Positions 10,790 through 20,085 of a DNA stretch of 64,000 nucleotides are shown piece by piece. The first letter of the stretch is position 1. The number at the start of each line of letters is the position of its first letter. Below the pieces are notes generated by a model, which saw only the letters and a program-made list of their open reading frames with translations, had not been told where the DNA came from and ran no database searches. Both the position numbers and the translations under genes were made by a program. The DNA comes from Dyella_B sp036746095 (lineage in GTDB: Bacteria > Pseudomonadota > Gammaproteobacteria > Xanthomonadales > Rhodanobacteraceae). The DNA lies in contig NZ_DAIOEU010000010.1 of NCBI RefSeq assembly GCF_036746095.1, positions 1 to 64,000 of the forward strand, read 5' to 3'.

Positions 10790-12157
10790 TCACGCTGGCT
10801 GCGGCAGCAACAGCGTCACGCGCAAGCCGCCATCCTCGCGATTGGCCAGGGCGATTCGCCCGCCATGCGCCTCGCTGATCTCGCGCGCCAGCGCCAGGCC
10901 CAATCCTGTACCCGAACGCTTGGTGGAATAGAACGGCAGCAGCGCCTGCGCCAGCACCGCCTCGCTCATGCCGGGGCCGCGGTCGGCCACGTCGATGCGC
11001 AGCTCATGGCCGACCATGTTGAGCGACAAGGTGACGCCTTCCGGCGCGCTGCCCGACTCATGCGCATTCTTCACCAGATTGATCAGCACCTGCTCGATCT
11101 GCACCGGATCGAACCAGCCCGATTGCGATGGCACGCTGCTCGCCAGCTGAAACCGGCAATGCAAGGCGAGCGCATCCAGAAACGGCTTCCACTCCACCGA
11201 CGCCGTACGCGGTGCCGGCAACTTGGCAAAACGCGCGTAGCCGTCGATAAAACCATGCAGGTGACGCGCACGCTCGCCGATGGTGGCAAACACGCCCGGC
11301 AGGCGCTGCACGTCGCCGCGGCGCGCCAGTTCGGCACCGGAGTGTGCGAGCGAGGAAATCGGCGCCAGCGAGTTGTTCAATTCATGGCTCACCACGCGGA
11401 TCACGCGCTTCCACGCCGCCACTTCCTGCCGCGAGAGCTCGCGCGTCATGCGGCGGAACAATTGCAGGCGATGCGGCCGCCCCTGCAAGCGGAATGCACG
11501 CTGCGAAAGATGGAAGGTTTCTTCACTGCCTTCCATTTCCACGCTGAACAGCGCATCTTCCGTGCCTTCCGTCGCCTTGCGCAGCGCTTCGGGCATGGCG
11601 GCGATCAGCGTGCCAAAATGCAGGCCGTTGAGGCTGCGTCCTTCATTGAACAGGTGCCGGGCCGCGATGTTGGCGTAAGCGACACGGCCGCTGCCGTCGG
11701 TCAGCACCAGGGCCACCGGCGTGTTCTGCACCACGGTATCCAGCAACAGCTCGCGTTGCGCCAGATTCTGCCGTTGTTCGCGCAGCGTCTGCCCCAGCTG
11801 GTTGTGCACGCGCACGAGATCGCCCAGTTCGTCGTGGCGGTTGAGCGCCAGCGAAATACTGAAATCGCCGTCGCGATAGCTCGCCACCGCACCTTCCAGC
11901 GCACGCAGCAGGCGCTTCACCGGCACCATCACCATGTGCGCGAACCACCACGACAGCGGCGCCAGGATCGCCACGCAAATGATGATCGCTTCGGTGCGGT
12001 CAGGCGTGGCAATTTGCAGCGTCAGCTCTTTGCGTACCCACGCCAGCGTTGCCGGCAAGGGCCATTGCGTGACGCCGGTATAGACCAGCGCGCCCATCAA
12101 TGCCGCCAGGGCCAGCAAGAAGGCGAGGCGGGCTTCCAGCGATCTCAGGCGGCGCAT
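10790..12157 (-). CDS. Sensor histidine kinase (NtrY-like)
   Basis: A 455-residue membrane sensor kinase. It has two transmembrane helices (about 11-30 and 56-78) with a very short periplasmic loop, a HAMP linker (about 79-130), a PAS domain (about 135-225, VVQNTPVALVLTDGSGRVAYAN), an H-box with the likely phosphorylated His258 (VVSHELNNSLAPI) and an ATPase domain with N box (NLVKNAHES) and G boxes (DRGPGMS, GTGLGLALAREI). It lies downstream of the sigma-54 response regulator gene on the same strand and is its likely partner. The small periplasmic loop suggests sensing within the membrane or by the PAS domain. Confidence 0.92.
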   Translation of the reverse strand: MRRLRSLEARLAFLLALAALMGALVYTGVTQWPLPATLAWVRKELTLQIATPDRTEAIIICVAILAPLSWWFAHMVMVPVKRLLRALEGAVASYRDGDFSISLALNRHDELGDLVRVHNQLGQTLREQRQNLAQRELLLDTVVQNTPVALVLTDGSGRVAYANIAARHLFNEGRSLNGLHFGTLIAAMPEALRKATEGTEDALFSVEMEGSEETFHLSQRAFRLQGRPHRLQLFRRMTRELSRQEVAAWKRVIRVVSHELNNSLAPISSLAHSGAELARRGDVQRLPGVFATIGERARHLHGFIDGYARFAKLPAPRTASVEWKPFLDALALHCRFQLASSVPSQSGWFDPVQIEQVLINLVKNAHESGSAPEGVTLSLNMVGHELRIDVADRGPGMSEAVLAQALLPFYSTKRSGTGLGLALAREISEAHGGRIALANREDGGLRVTLLLPQPA

Positions 12158-12273
12158 GGGATGGCCCTGGTTGGAGGCGCATGCATTGGCATGGCTCAGT
12201 CTCTCAGTGGATTGCGGCTGTTCTACACGTTGCTGCCCATGTGCGCCACTGCTGGAAGGTGAGTCAAACTTCC

Positions 12274-12311
12274 ATGGCCGTCATTCCTGCTTTCGCTGGA
12301 ATGACGACCAT
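12274..12311. repeat. Single family I palindrome
   Basis: A single unit with the variant core TTCCTGCTTTCGCTGGAA flanked by GGCCGTCA and TGACGACC, between the response regulator and kinase genes. Confidence 0.75.
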
Positions 12312-12351
12312 CAAAGACCATGAGCATCCTGGTTTGCTGACGCCTCACGCG

Positions 12352-13695
12352 TCACGCCTGCGTCATCAATCCATACCGCTCCATGCGCCGATACAACGCC
12401 TGCCGCGACAAGCCCAGCGTCTGCGCTGCACGGCTTACCACGCCGTCCGCCTTCTGCAGCGCTGCCTCCACCACCTCGCGGGTGGGTTCGTCCAGGTTGC
12501 GCACGGCGGTGGCTCCCGCCTGCTGCGGCAGATTGAGCAGTTCCGGCGTGATCGGTCCGCTACCGGCCAGCAAGGCCGCACGCTCAATGGCGTTTTTCAG
12601 CTCACGCACGTTGCCCGGCCATGCGTAGGTGAGCAATGCCTCGCGCGCCGCTTCGTTGAGCTGCGCACGGCCGGCCAGGAAATGCTCGGCCAATGGCAGT
12701 ATGTCGTCGATGCGCTCGGCCAGCGGCGGCAGGTTCACGTCGATCACGTTGAGGCGGTAATACAGGTCCTCGCGGAACGTGCCCGTGCGAATCATGCCCT
12801 TCAGATCCGCATTGGTCGCACTCAACACGCGTACCTTTACCTTGCGCGTGCGGCCGGAACCCAGCCGCTCGAACTGTCCCGTTTCCAGCACGCGCAGCAG
12901 TTTCACCTGCCCTGGCAATGGCAGGTTGCCGATTTCATCCAGGAACAGCGTGCCACCATCGGCCAGCTCGAAGCGCCCTTCGCGCGCCTTGTTGGCGCCG
13001 GTATAAGCGCCCGCTTCGGCGCCGAACAGTTCCGCCTCGATCAGCTCGCCCGGCAACGCGCCGCAGTTCACCGCCACGAAGGGCCCGTTCTTCACCGACG
13101 AATTGGCATGCACGATAGCCGCGATGCGCTCCTTGCCGGAGCCGTTGGGGCCGGTGATCAGCACCGGCACTTCCGAGCGCGCCACCTGGCAGGCCAGGTC
13201 GATCGTGCGCGCCATCGCTTCGGAGGCGAACACCAGGCTGTCGAGCTCATAGCGGCGCTGCAGGTCTTCGCGACGCTTGCGGCGCTCCATGCGCGTGCGA
13301 TTCACCTCGCGCGTGGACTCCGACAGCTCCAGCAGGTTTTCCACCGTGGTCAACAGCTTGGCATCGTCCCACGGTTTGGCCAGGTAATCGGCCGCGCCGG
13401 CCTTCACCAGCTCCACCGCGGTTTCCAGGTGGGTCCACGCCGTGAGCAGGATCACCGGCAGATCCGCATGACGCTGGCGGATCGTGCGGAACAGCGCCAC
13501 GCCCTCCTCGCCGGAGGTGGTGTCGGCCGTGAAATTCATGTCCTGGATCACTACGTCCACGGACTGGCGCGCCAGCGTGGCCAGGCCATCCTCGGGCGTG
13601 AGCGCCACCAGCGGCCGCACGTCGTGCAGCGAAAGCAGCAGCGACAGCGCCTCGCCCACGGCCGGGTTGTCATCGATGATCAGTACGGTACGCAT
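12352..13695 (-). CDS. Sigma-54-dependent response regulator (NtrC family)
   Basis: A 447-residue transcription activator. It has a receiver domain at 1-120 with likely phospho-acceptor Asp52 (VVIQDMNF) and conserved Lys108, and an AAA+ domain with Walker A at 182-189 (GPNGSGKE), the sigma-54 contact loop GAYTGA at 229-234 (Tyr in place of the common Phe) and Walker B (GGTLFLDEIG). The C-terminal Fis-type helix-turn-helix reads VSRAAQTLGLSRQALYRRME. The start at 13695 is preferred to the upstream ATG at 13710 because MRTVLIIDDN is the normal receiver beginning. A near-perfect sigma-54 promoter lies at 38131-38145 upstream of the transporter operon, the most obvious target in the window. Confidence 0.95.
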   Translation of the reverse strand: MRTVLIIDDNPAVGEALSLLLSLHDVRPLVALTPEDGLATLARQSVDVVIQDMNFTADTTSGEEGVALFRTIRQRHADLPVILLTAWTHLETAVELVKAGAADYLAKPWDDAKLLTTVENLLELSESTREVNRTRMERRKRREDLQRRYELDSLVFASEAMARTIDLACQVARSEVPVLITGPNGSGKERIAAIVHANSSVKNGPFVAVNCGALPGELIEAELFGAEAGAYTGANKAREGRFELADGGTLFLDEIGNLPLPGQVKLLRVLETGQFERLGSGRTRKVKVRVLSATNADLKGMIRTGTFREDLYYRLNVIDVNLPPLAERIDDILPLAEHFLAGRAQLNEAAREALLTYAWPGNVRELKNAIERAALLAGSGPITPELLNLPQQAGATAVRNLDEPTREVVEAALQKADGVVSRAAQTLGLSRQALYRRMERYGLMTQA

Positions 13696-13759
13696 TCGTC
13701 GTCTACACATGCAGGCATGGATGCCGCTCCTGCCGGAAAGGTTGCCATGCCAAATGGCC

Positions 13760-14035
13760 TAGGGATGCTCTGGTCTATCCACGTGCCCGGCATGACGTCC
13801 AGAAGGCCCGCAGGGCGTGTCGCGTGGCGCAGGGAAGACTGGCGCCGCGCGGCACACCCTGCGGGCTTCTGGACGTCACCCCGTCTTTGTATTCAATGTG
13901 TTGGGCCACACGGTATGCGCGCCTCGCTTCGCCCCGCCGTCTCGACATACAACCAGTATGCCTTCACCGTCGGGGCGAAGCGAGGCGCGCATACCGTGTG
14001 GTGACGGGTACGTGGAATAGATCAGAGCATCCCTA
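13760..14035. mobile_element. 276-bp nested inverted-repeat element (MITE-like)
   Basis: Non-coding element built of three nested inverted repeats. The outer arms are 13760-13788 and 14006-14035 (TAGGGATGCTCTGGTCTAT against its near-complement). A second pair of about 34 bp is at 13793-13827 and 13846-13880 (GACGTCCAGAAG...CCCGCAGGG). A third, perfect 31-bp pair is at 13906-13936 and 13971-14001 (CCACACGGTATGCGCGCCTC and on). The ends are mirror images (TAGGGATGC / GCATCCCTA), as in a miniature transposable element. It fills the gap between the response regulator and L,D-transpeptidase genes. No transposase is inside, and no flanking duplication could be defined. Confidence 0.75.
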
Positions 14036-14069
14036 CGTACATCAAGACTGATGGCGGAGTACTTCATGC

Positions 14070-14849
14070 TCAGTCGATGGCCGGCAGTCTGGCGTCTTCC
14101 AGACGCTTGCGTGCCTTGTCGTATTGATCGCGCGGCATCTGCACCAGCAGCGGCGACTTTGCCGGATCGAACCACTCGATCAGCTGTACGACATCGTCCT
14201 TGGGCATGGCGGTACAGCCTACCGTACCCTGCCTCGCACCGCGCCAGATATGCAGGAAAATGCAGGAGCCGCCAGCAGGCCGGGTCGGGCTGGTGTTGTG
14301 ATTCACGTAGACGCCCCAGTGATAAAGCTCGTCATCCCGCAACATGTGCTCGGAGCTGTTCCAGTCCGGCGCGTGGACCTTCTGGCGGTCGACGATGCGG
14401 TTGTAGTACTTCGAACCTGCATCGTCCACGCACTCGACCGATGGTGTGAGCGGTACGTAAGACATGCGCGAACCGGCCAGCAATTGCGCTTCGTACCCGA
14501 ACGCCGTGCCCAGCGAGAACACACCCGCCGGCGCCTTGCCATCCCCTTCGTGCTTGATCGGGTCGCCCGCATCGGCGCCCAGCTGCTGGTTGCCGATCAC
14601 GCCGCTGCCCCACGCCAGCCCGGCCTTTCCCACCACGATGGGAAACGGTTGGCCAATGGCTTTCCACTTGGCGTGGATATCGTGACGCTCGAAGCGTTGC
14701 AGCGTGCCGCTCACGCTGTTCCAGCCGGCGGTGGTGACGATCACCATCTGGCGCGCATCGCCGAGTGCGCCATGCGCGCGCACTGGCAATGAAGGAAGCA
14801 GGCCTGACGCGCAAATCGCCAGCAGGGAAAAGCGAAGCCACGTGCTCAT
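14070..14849 (-). CDS. Secreted L,D-transpeptidase (YkuD family)
   Basis: A 259-residue exported protein with a signal peptide (about 1-25, ending LPVRAHG). The catalytic signature is seen as FLHIWRG with His200, then GTVGCTAMP with nucleophile Cys212. Such enzymes make or edit peptidoglycan 3-3 crosslinks, or attach proteins to the wall. The Ser usual before Gly-Cys in YkuD proteins is Val here (TVGC), as in the YafK-like branch. It lies 49 bp downstream of the last permease gene on the same strand and may be the last cistron of the transporter operon, giving the locus a cell-wall link. RefSeq-type names for this branch vary. Confidence 0.85.
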   Translation of the reverse strand: MSTWLRFSLLAICASGLLPSLPVRAHGALGDARQMVIVTTAGWNSVSGTLQRFERHDIHAKWKAIGQPFPIVVGKAGLAWGSGVIGNQQLGADAGDPIKHEGDGKAPAGVFSLGTAFGYEAQLLAGSRMSYVPLTPSVECVDDAGSKYYNRIVDRQKVHAPDWNSSEHMLRDDELYHWGVYVNHNTSPTRPAGGSCIFLHIWRGARQGTVGCTAMPKDDVVQLIEWFDPAKSPLLVQMPRDQYDKARKRLEDARLPAID

Positions 14850-14898
14850 CTGCCATTGGGCTCCTGCAAGAAAGAGTCAATACGGTACATCGAATCGC

Positions 14899-16161
14899 TC
14901 ATACGGATCGCGTCGCCACCACCGGCGGCACTGCCGCGGCACGCATGGCTGGTGCCAACACGCCCACCTGCCCGATCGCCAGCATCACTAGCGCACCTAT
15001 CGGCAGATAGGTCCACGGCAAATGCGGCAGCTCGTAGTAATGCATGAGCAGGATGTTGCCGGCATAGGCGAGCGCCATGCCGAGCACGATGCCCGCACTG
15101 ACGATCAGCAGGTTTTCCGTCAAGAAATAACCCAGTATTTGTGCGCGACGTGCGCCAAGCGCGCGACGTATGCCGATCTGCCGCGTACGACGCTGCACCC
15201 AGAAACCGGTAAGACCCATGATGCCGGCCAGGGTGACGATCACGATCGCCAGCACCATGCCCAGCAGCAGCCACAACGCCGCGCGGGAATTCTTGAAGGC
15301 GCTGTCGCGCTTCTGGTTGTAGGTTTCCACGCGTGCCCGCGCGCCGCCCGCGGCCACACCACCGAATTGCCGCTTGATCGCGTCTTTCACTCCCTTCAAC
15401 GCGATGTCGCGCATGGCCGGATTCACGCGCACGGCGTAACTCAACATGGCTGTATTGCCGATGTTGCGGGCGAGCAACACGGTGTAGTCCGCGCGCCCGT
15501 CCGTGGCCAATCCGATCTCGTTGCGCAGCAAATGCTTGACCACACCGACCACCTGGTAGCCGTGATCGCTCCTATCCGTTGAATCCGGATCGTGCAGCAA
15601 CTGCCCCACGGCAGGCGCCGCGCCGAACAGTTTATCGGCCAGGGCCTGCGTGATGATGATCGGCTGCGTCACGCCGGTATCCCAATCCGAATCGGGGCCA
15701 TTGCTGGCGCCCAAACCCCATGGCCGATATTCGCCAGGCAGAAAATCCCGCCCTGCCACCATCTGCAATCCCAGTGTCTGCACCAGGCCTTTGCCGAAGA
15801 ACGCGTTGACGCTCACCGCTGCATGCGTCGCACCCTTGAGGTTCACCATAAGCGAGGCGATGCTCACCATCGGCAGGCCGAAGCCCGATGATGCGGCACG
15901 CACGCCGGGTACCGCGCGCAGCGCTTCTTCTCCAGCGACGGATTCGGCCGCGGTGTAGGTTCGCCCTTGCGCGGCCAGGTTATCCACCAGGATCAGGTTG
16001 TCGGCATCCACGCCGCTCGGCGCCAGCATCGGCTGCAAGCGCTGCCACGCCAGGAAAAAAACGTTGCACAGAATGGCGCACGCCAGCGCCACCTGCAGCA
16101 GAACCAGTGCAGGCATCAGGCTATGCCGACGCAAGGGAGCCAGGATGATATGCATGCGCAT
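14899..16161 (-). CDS. ABC permease B8 (FtsX/MacB-like, short type)
   Basis: Last permease of the array, 420 residues and the longest B protein. One N-terminal helix (about 17-40), a periplasmic domain to about 295, then three helices with the FtsX domain. The NBD-contact segment reads WVQRRTRQIGIRRALGAR and the C-terminus VPPVVATRSV. The post-helix-1 signature is PSGVDADNLILV. It diverges most from the other B proteins: the periplasmic part has an extra Gly/Ala/Arg-rich stretch (FGGVAAGGARARVETY) and lacks the usual PGQL-type motif. It starts 6 bp after A8. Confidence 0.9.
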   Translation of the reverse strand: MRMHIILAPLRRHSLMPALVLLQVALACAILCNVFFLAWQRLQPMLAPSGVDADNLILVDNLAAQGRTYTAAESVAGEEALRAVPGVRAASSGFGLPMVSIASLMVNLKGATHAAVSVNAFFGKGLVQTLGLQMVAGRDFLPGEYRPWGLGASNGPDSDWDTGVTQPIIITQALADKLFGAAPAVGQLLHDPDSTDRSDHGYQVVGVVKHLLRNEIGLATDGRADYTVLLARNIGNTAMLSYAVRVNPAMRDIALKGVKDAIKRQFGGVAAGGARARVETYNQKRDSAFKNSRAALWLLLGMVLAIVIVTLAGIMGLTGFWVQRRTRQIGIRRALGARRAQILGYFLTENLLIVSAGIVLGMALAYAGNILLMHYYELPHLPWTYLPIGALVMLAIGQVGVLAPAMRAAAVPPVVATRSV

Positions 16162-16167
16162 GTCTCC

Positions 16168-17502
16168 TCAAGCGCTTTTGACTTGCAAGCCGGGCTGTAC
16201 CAGCGAGACTCGCCATGATGGCAATAGCCCCACCAGCACGCCGACAGCAAGGGCGAGCGCAAAGAGTCCCGCGAACATCGCCACGTCGAGCCGCGCCAGA
16301 TCGGTGAAACCCTGATCCTGCATCCGCAACAAGCTCAGCCCCAGCAGGGTAAGCGGCCACGCCAAGAAACCACCTAACAGGCAAACCATGCCGGCCTCCA
16401 GCAAGTGATGCAGCATCACCGCGCGACGCGACGCGCCCAACGCGCGCCGAATGCCTACTTCCGCACCGCGACGCATGAACTTCGCCGCCAGCAAGCCGGC
16501 CACATTCACCATGCACAGCAGCAGGAACGAACCGGCCAGCCAGACGTTGAGCCGTACGTTATCCGGTATCGCGTTCTGCAGCGTCAGCCATTGCTGCACG
16601 TTCAACAGCTGCCATTGCGGCTTCTTGCCATAACTGGCCAGTGAATGTTGTTGCTGCTCGGCATAGTGCTCCAGAAAGCTGCGGTATGCCGCCACATCCT
16701 GCGTCGTATTCAACTGCACCCAAGCGGCCAGCCATTCGCAATGCACGGGATCAACGGCAATGTATTGCCTGCTTTTTTCCGTTACGTCATCGCAACTGTC
16801 CGTGCTGGACGCGGCGAGCCCCGCATCGATGGCGGCCCCGAAAGGCACGAGGATGCTTTCGCGATCGCTGCCGCTGAAAGCCCAGGCATTCAAACCATAG
16901 AAATGCGGCTGCGGTGAATAAGGCTGGCTGATGCCGATCACGCGAAAGGCGTGGTGTTTGATCTGCACGACTCGTCCGATGGCCTTCGTGGTACCGAACA
17001 GTTTTTGCGCCAGTTCGCTATCCATCACCGCGACGGGCGCGCGTGCAGCATCTTCTGCCGCGGTCCAACTGCGCCCGTCGCGCAACGCCACGCCGAACAT
17101 CGGGATGAAATCGCTGCTCGTGGCCAACAAGTGCTCATTGGATGGCTCGCCCCGATCGCCCTCCACGGGCGCGTCCAAATCGGCGACGGCCGCTTGCAGC
17201 GATCCTCTATGCGCCGCCAGCAGCGCTTCGGCATCCGGCATCTTCAGGCGCTTGTAGTCATAGGTGGCCCAATCGTTATCGAGGGAGGTGTACGTCTGCG
17301 GCTTGGCCTGCACCGCATCGAACCATGCGAGATACAGATGCTGGCTTCGCCCGGGCAAGGGATCGGCGGAAAGCATGTGCAACAGCGCCAGGGTCGTCAT
17401 GCTCGCGGCTAAGCCAATCGCCACGGTCAGCACGGCCAATGCCGTGGTCTTCGGAGAACGCCGCAGCCCGCGCAACGCCAATTCCATGCTGTATCCCATC
17501 AT
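16168..17502 (-). CDS. ABC permease A8 (FtsX/MacB-like, long type)
   Basis: 444 residues. The start at 17502 (MMGYSMELALRGL) follows a perfect AGGAGG. Helix 1 is at about 20-44, followed by the A signature LSADPLPGRSQHLY. The periplasmic domain carries the cysteine pair Cys237/Cys255 (CDDV ... HCEW). FtsX motif GAEVGIRRALGASRR, C-terminus VQPGLQVKSA. It is the most divergent A protein: the otherwise constant LFGG.NSVG motif is LFGTTKAIG. Gap from B7 is 29 bp. Confidence 0.9.
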   Translation of the reverse strand: MMGYSMELALRGLRRSPKTTALAVLTVAIGLAASMTTLALLHMLSADPLPGRSQHLYLAWFDAVQAKPQTYTSLDNDWATYDYKRLKMPDAEALLAAHRGSLQAAVADLDAPVEGDRGEPSNEHLLATSSDFIPMFGVALRDGRSWTAAEDAARAPVAVMDSELAQKLFGTTKAIGRVVQIKHHAFRVIGISQPYSPQPHFYGLNAWAFSGSDRESILVPFGAAIDAGLAASSTDSCDDVTEKSRQYIAVDPVHCEWLAAWVQLNTTQDVAAYRSFLEHYAEQQQHSLASYGKKPQWQLLNVQQWLTLQNAIPDNVRLNVWLAGSFLLLCMVNVAGLLAAKFMRRGAEVGIRRALGASRRAVMLHHLLEAGMVCLLGGFLAWPLTLLGLSLLRMQDQGFTDLARLDVAMFAGLFALALAVGVLVGLLPSWRVSLVQPGLQVKSA

Positions 17503-17531
17503 GTACGGCCGTCCTCCTGGTTTCCTGAACA

Positions 17532-18767
17532 TCACACCGACCGCGTCGCCACCACCGGCGGCACCGCTGCCGCGCGTAAAGCCGGCCCCAGCACGGCGGC
17601 CTGCCCCAGACACCACAGCAGAATGGCGCCAGCGGGGAAGTACAGCGCCGGCAAACGCGGCAGTTCGTAATGCACGATCAGGAACAGGTTGATGCCGTAG
17701 GCCAGCACCATGCCCAGCGCGATGCCCATGGTGGTGAGCAGGAAGTTTTCGGTTTGGAAGTAGTGAAGGATGTTGCCGCGCGTCGCGCCCAGCGCGCGAC
17801 GCACGCCGATGCTGTGGTTGCGTTGCGCCACCCAGAAACTGGCGAGGCCGACGATGCCCAGCGCGGTCACGATCAGCAAGGCAATGCAGATGCCTACCAG
17901 GATGCCGGCCATCGCGCGGTCGTTCTGGAAGAAATCATGCCGGTGCTGCTCCATCGTGCCTTTGTCCAGCACGATGCGGTCGGGATCGAGCGCCTTGAGT
18001 TTTTCCACCGCTGCGCGCAGTACGCGTTCGCGATCCTGCGGTGCGCAGCGGATGACAAAGGTAGCGTTCTGGTCCAGCGTCACGCGCAACGGCCACACGG
18101 TGCTGTATTGCGCACCCAGGTTCAACCGGCCCTGGTCCGGCCGGATCAGGTCGGCCATCACGCCAACCACCGTAAACGGCAGGCCCTGCCCGACGTAGAA
18201 TTGCTTGCCGAGCGGATCCTGCCCCGGCCACAGGCGCTCGGCCATGGCGCGCGTGATCAACGTTGCGCTCGGCAGCTTGCTGTATTGTTTCTGCGCCAGC
18301 AGCGAGAACACCTCCGACAGGTCCATGTATTCCTCCGGCTGCAAGTCGCGCCCCTCCACGATCCGTACGCCAAGGGTCCGCACCACGTGCTCGCCGAAGT
18401 ACTGGGTGGCGTTGAGCGTGGCCACGCGCTGCGCGGGATCGGTCCGCACATCCATGTTGTTGGAGCCGTAGTCGAACGGCAGTTCGTTGATCAACGTGGC
18501 CGATTTCACACCGGCCAACGACTGCAAAGCGGCCACGTCCTCGGTGGCGCGCGCCTTGGCATCCGCGCGATTGCCGATGTTGGCCAGCTGCAGGTACACC
18601 AGTTCCTGTTCGGCAACGCCGCTGGGCATATCCATGCGGCTCAGGCGCTGGCTGATCAGGAAAATGGTGTTGCAGACAATCGCGCAGGTAAAGGCAATTT
18701 GCAGCACCAGCAGGCAACACGTGAGCTTGTGCCGCCGCAGGGTAAACAATATCGGCCGTATATCCAT
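17532..18767 (-). CDS. ABC permease B7 (FtsX/MacB-like, short type)
   Basis: 411 residues, very close to B6. Both share the start MDI.PIL.TL.RHK, the periplasmic stretch RCAPQDRERVL and the contact segment WVAQRN.SIGVRRALGAT, unlike the WVGQR form of B1-B5. Signature PSGVAEQELVYLQ. It begins 1 bp after A7 ends, so translation is probably coupled. Its stop is followed by the AGGAGG of A8. Confidence 0.92.
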   Translation of the reverse strand: MDIRPILFTLRRHKLTCCLLVLQIAFTCAIVCNTIFLISQRLSRMDMPSGVAEQELVYLQLANIGNRADAKARATEDVAALQSLAGVKSATLINELPFDYGSNNMDVRTDPAQRVATLNATQYFGEHVVRTLGVRIVEGRDLQPEEYMDLSEVFSLLAQKQYSKLPSATLITRAMAERLWPGQDPLGKQFYVGQGLPFTVVGVMADLIRPDQGRLNLGAQYSTVWPLRVTLDQNATFVIRCAPQDRERVLRAAVEKLKALDPDRIVLDKGTMEQHRHDFFQNDRAMAGILVGICIALLIVTALGIVGLASFWVAQRNHSIGVRRALGATRGNILHYFQTENFLLTTMGIALGMVLAYGINLFLIVHYELPRLPALYFPAGAILLWCLGQAAVLGPALRAAAVPPVVATRSV

Positions 18768-18768
18768 G

Positions 18769-20073
18769 TCATTGCGCCTTCAATTGCAATGCGGGGGCAA
18801 TGCGGCACGCACGCCACGCAGGCAACAGCCCTGCCAGCGTGGTTGCCGCCACCGAAGTCACAAACGTCGCCAGCAACATTGCCGCATCCATATGCGCGAG
18901 CTTGGCGTAGTCCGACGGCTGCTGGCGTATCAGCCACAGTCCAAGCAGGGCCAGCAGGAAACCCAGCACGCCGCCGGCAAAACCGATCACGCTCGATTCC
19001 AGCAGCAGTTGTCCGAACAGCGTGCGCCGCGAAGCACCCAAGGCACGGCGTACGCCAAGCTCGCCCGCCCGGCGCATGAACTTGGCCAGCATCAAACCCA
19101 CCGTGTTCACCAGGCAGACCACCAGAAAACCCAGCGCCAGCCATGCCTGCAGGCGCGTGTCGCTAGGCACCACCTGGTTGACGTCCAGCCACTGCATCAC
19201 GTTGCGCAACCGCACGTTGTTCGGACGCACGAAGCGGCCGGCGGCACGCTGGTCATCCGAATAATGTTCGAGAAAGCCCTGGTAGGCCGCCACGCTGGCG
19301 GGTGTATCCAGCTCCACCCAGAACTGCAGCCACGTGCACGGCGATTGCTCCATATGCGCCTGGTCGCCACCGCCGTCGCCCCAGCAGTCCATGGAACCAT
19401 CGTGCTCCATATGCAAATCGCGCGAGGTCGACAGCGGCACATAGACTTGTTCGTAATTGGCATAGGTACCCATGTACAGATCGTAGAAGTGCGGATTCGG
19501 CCGCCAGTCGCCCAGCACGCCGATGATGCGGAAATCCGCCTTCTGCAAGCGCAGCGTCTTGCCCACGCTGTTCTGGCCGCCGAACAGCTTGTCATTGAGT
19601 TCCGCGCTGATCACCACCAGGCGCGCCTTGGCGTCATCTTCCGCCTCGCCCCAGCCATTGCCGTACTGGAACGGCACGCCGAACATCGGGAAGAAATCGG
19701 CGGTGGTGTAGCGTGCGCTTGCATGGAATGGATCAATGCTCGCCTGCGCCGGCTGCAATGGCACCATGCCGCCGGTCATCAGCGCCTGGCGCGTCGCGCG
19801 TTTCGCATGCAGCAGGTACATGCCGTCGATCCAGGTCAACTGCCCCGGCGGTTCGACACCTGGCGTGTAGGCCTGCATGTCGCGCGGATCGAGCTGCGGG
19901 TAATACAGCGATCCGCTGCGCCCTGGCAGCGGATCGCCGGAGAGCACGTGCAATACGGTCAGCGTGGTCATGCATGCACCGATGCCCAGGGCGATGGCAA
20001 GCACCATCAATCCGGTCAGCATCTTGTTTCGCCGCAGGCTGCGCACCGCCAGATCCAGGTAATAGCCAAACAT
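18769..20073 (-). CDS. ABC permease A7 (FtsX/MacB-like, long type)
   Basis: 434 residues. Helix 1 at about 18-44; periplasmic domain about 45-310 with signature LSGDPLPGRSGSLYYPQLD, motif LFGGQNSVG at 163-171 and Cys230/Cys246 (DCWGDGG ... PCTWLQFW); helices at about 311-332, 361-383 and 396-418. FtsX contact segment GELGVRRALGASRR. It is near-colinear and gapless with A6, with the cysteines at identical positions, so pair 7 and pair 6 are the most recent duplication in the array. Confidence 0.93.
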   Translation of the reverse strand: MFGYYLDLAVRSLRRNKMLTGLMVLAIALGIGACMTTLTVLHVLSGDPLPGRSGSLYYPQLDPRDMQAYTPGVEPPGQLTWIDGMYLLHAKRATRQALMTGGMVPLQPAQASIDPFHASARYTTADFFPMFGVPFQYGNGWGEAEDDAKARLVVISAELNDKLFGGQNSVGKTLRLQKADFRIIGVLGDWRPNPHFYDLYMGTYANYEQVYVPLSTSRDLHMEHDGSMDCWGDGGGDQAHMEQSPCTWLQFWVELDTPASVAAYQGFLEHYSDDQRAAGRFVRPNNVRLRNVMQWLDVNQVVPSDTRLQAWLALGFLVVCLVNTVGLMLAKFMRRAGELGVRRALGASRRTLFGQLLLESSVIGFAGGVLGFLLALLGLWLIRQQPSDYAKLAHMDAAMLLATFVTSVAATTLAGLLPAWRACRIAPALQLKAQ

Positions 20074-20085
20074 GCTCGCTCTCCT

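Noticed and set aside
9899..12262. 787-codon plus-strand frame over qmcA and the kinase gene
   Set aside because: A shadow of two well-supported minus-strand genes; its product is His/Gln/Arg-rich with no recognisable domain.
13711..14069. Open frames crossing the nested inverted repeat (plus and minus strands)
   Set aside because: They exist only because the repeat arms lack stops; their sequences mirror each other and carry no motif.
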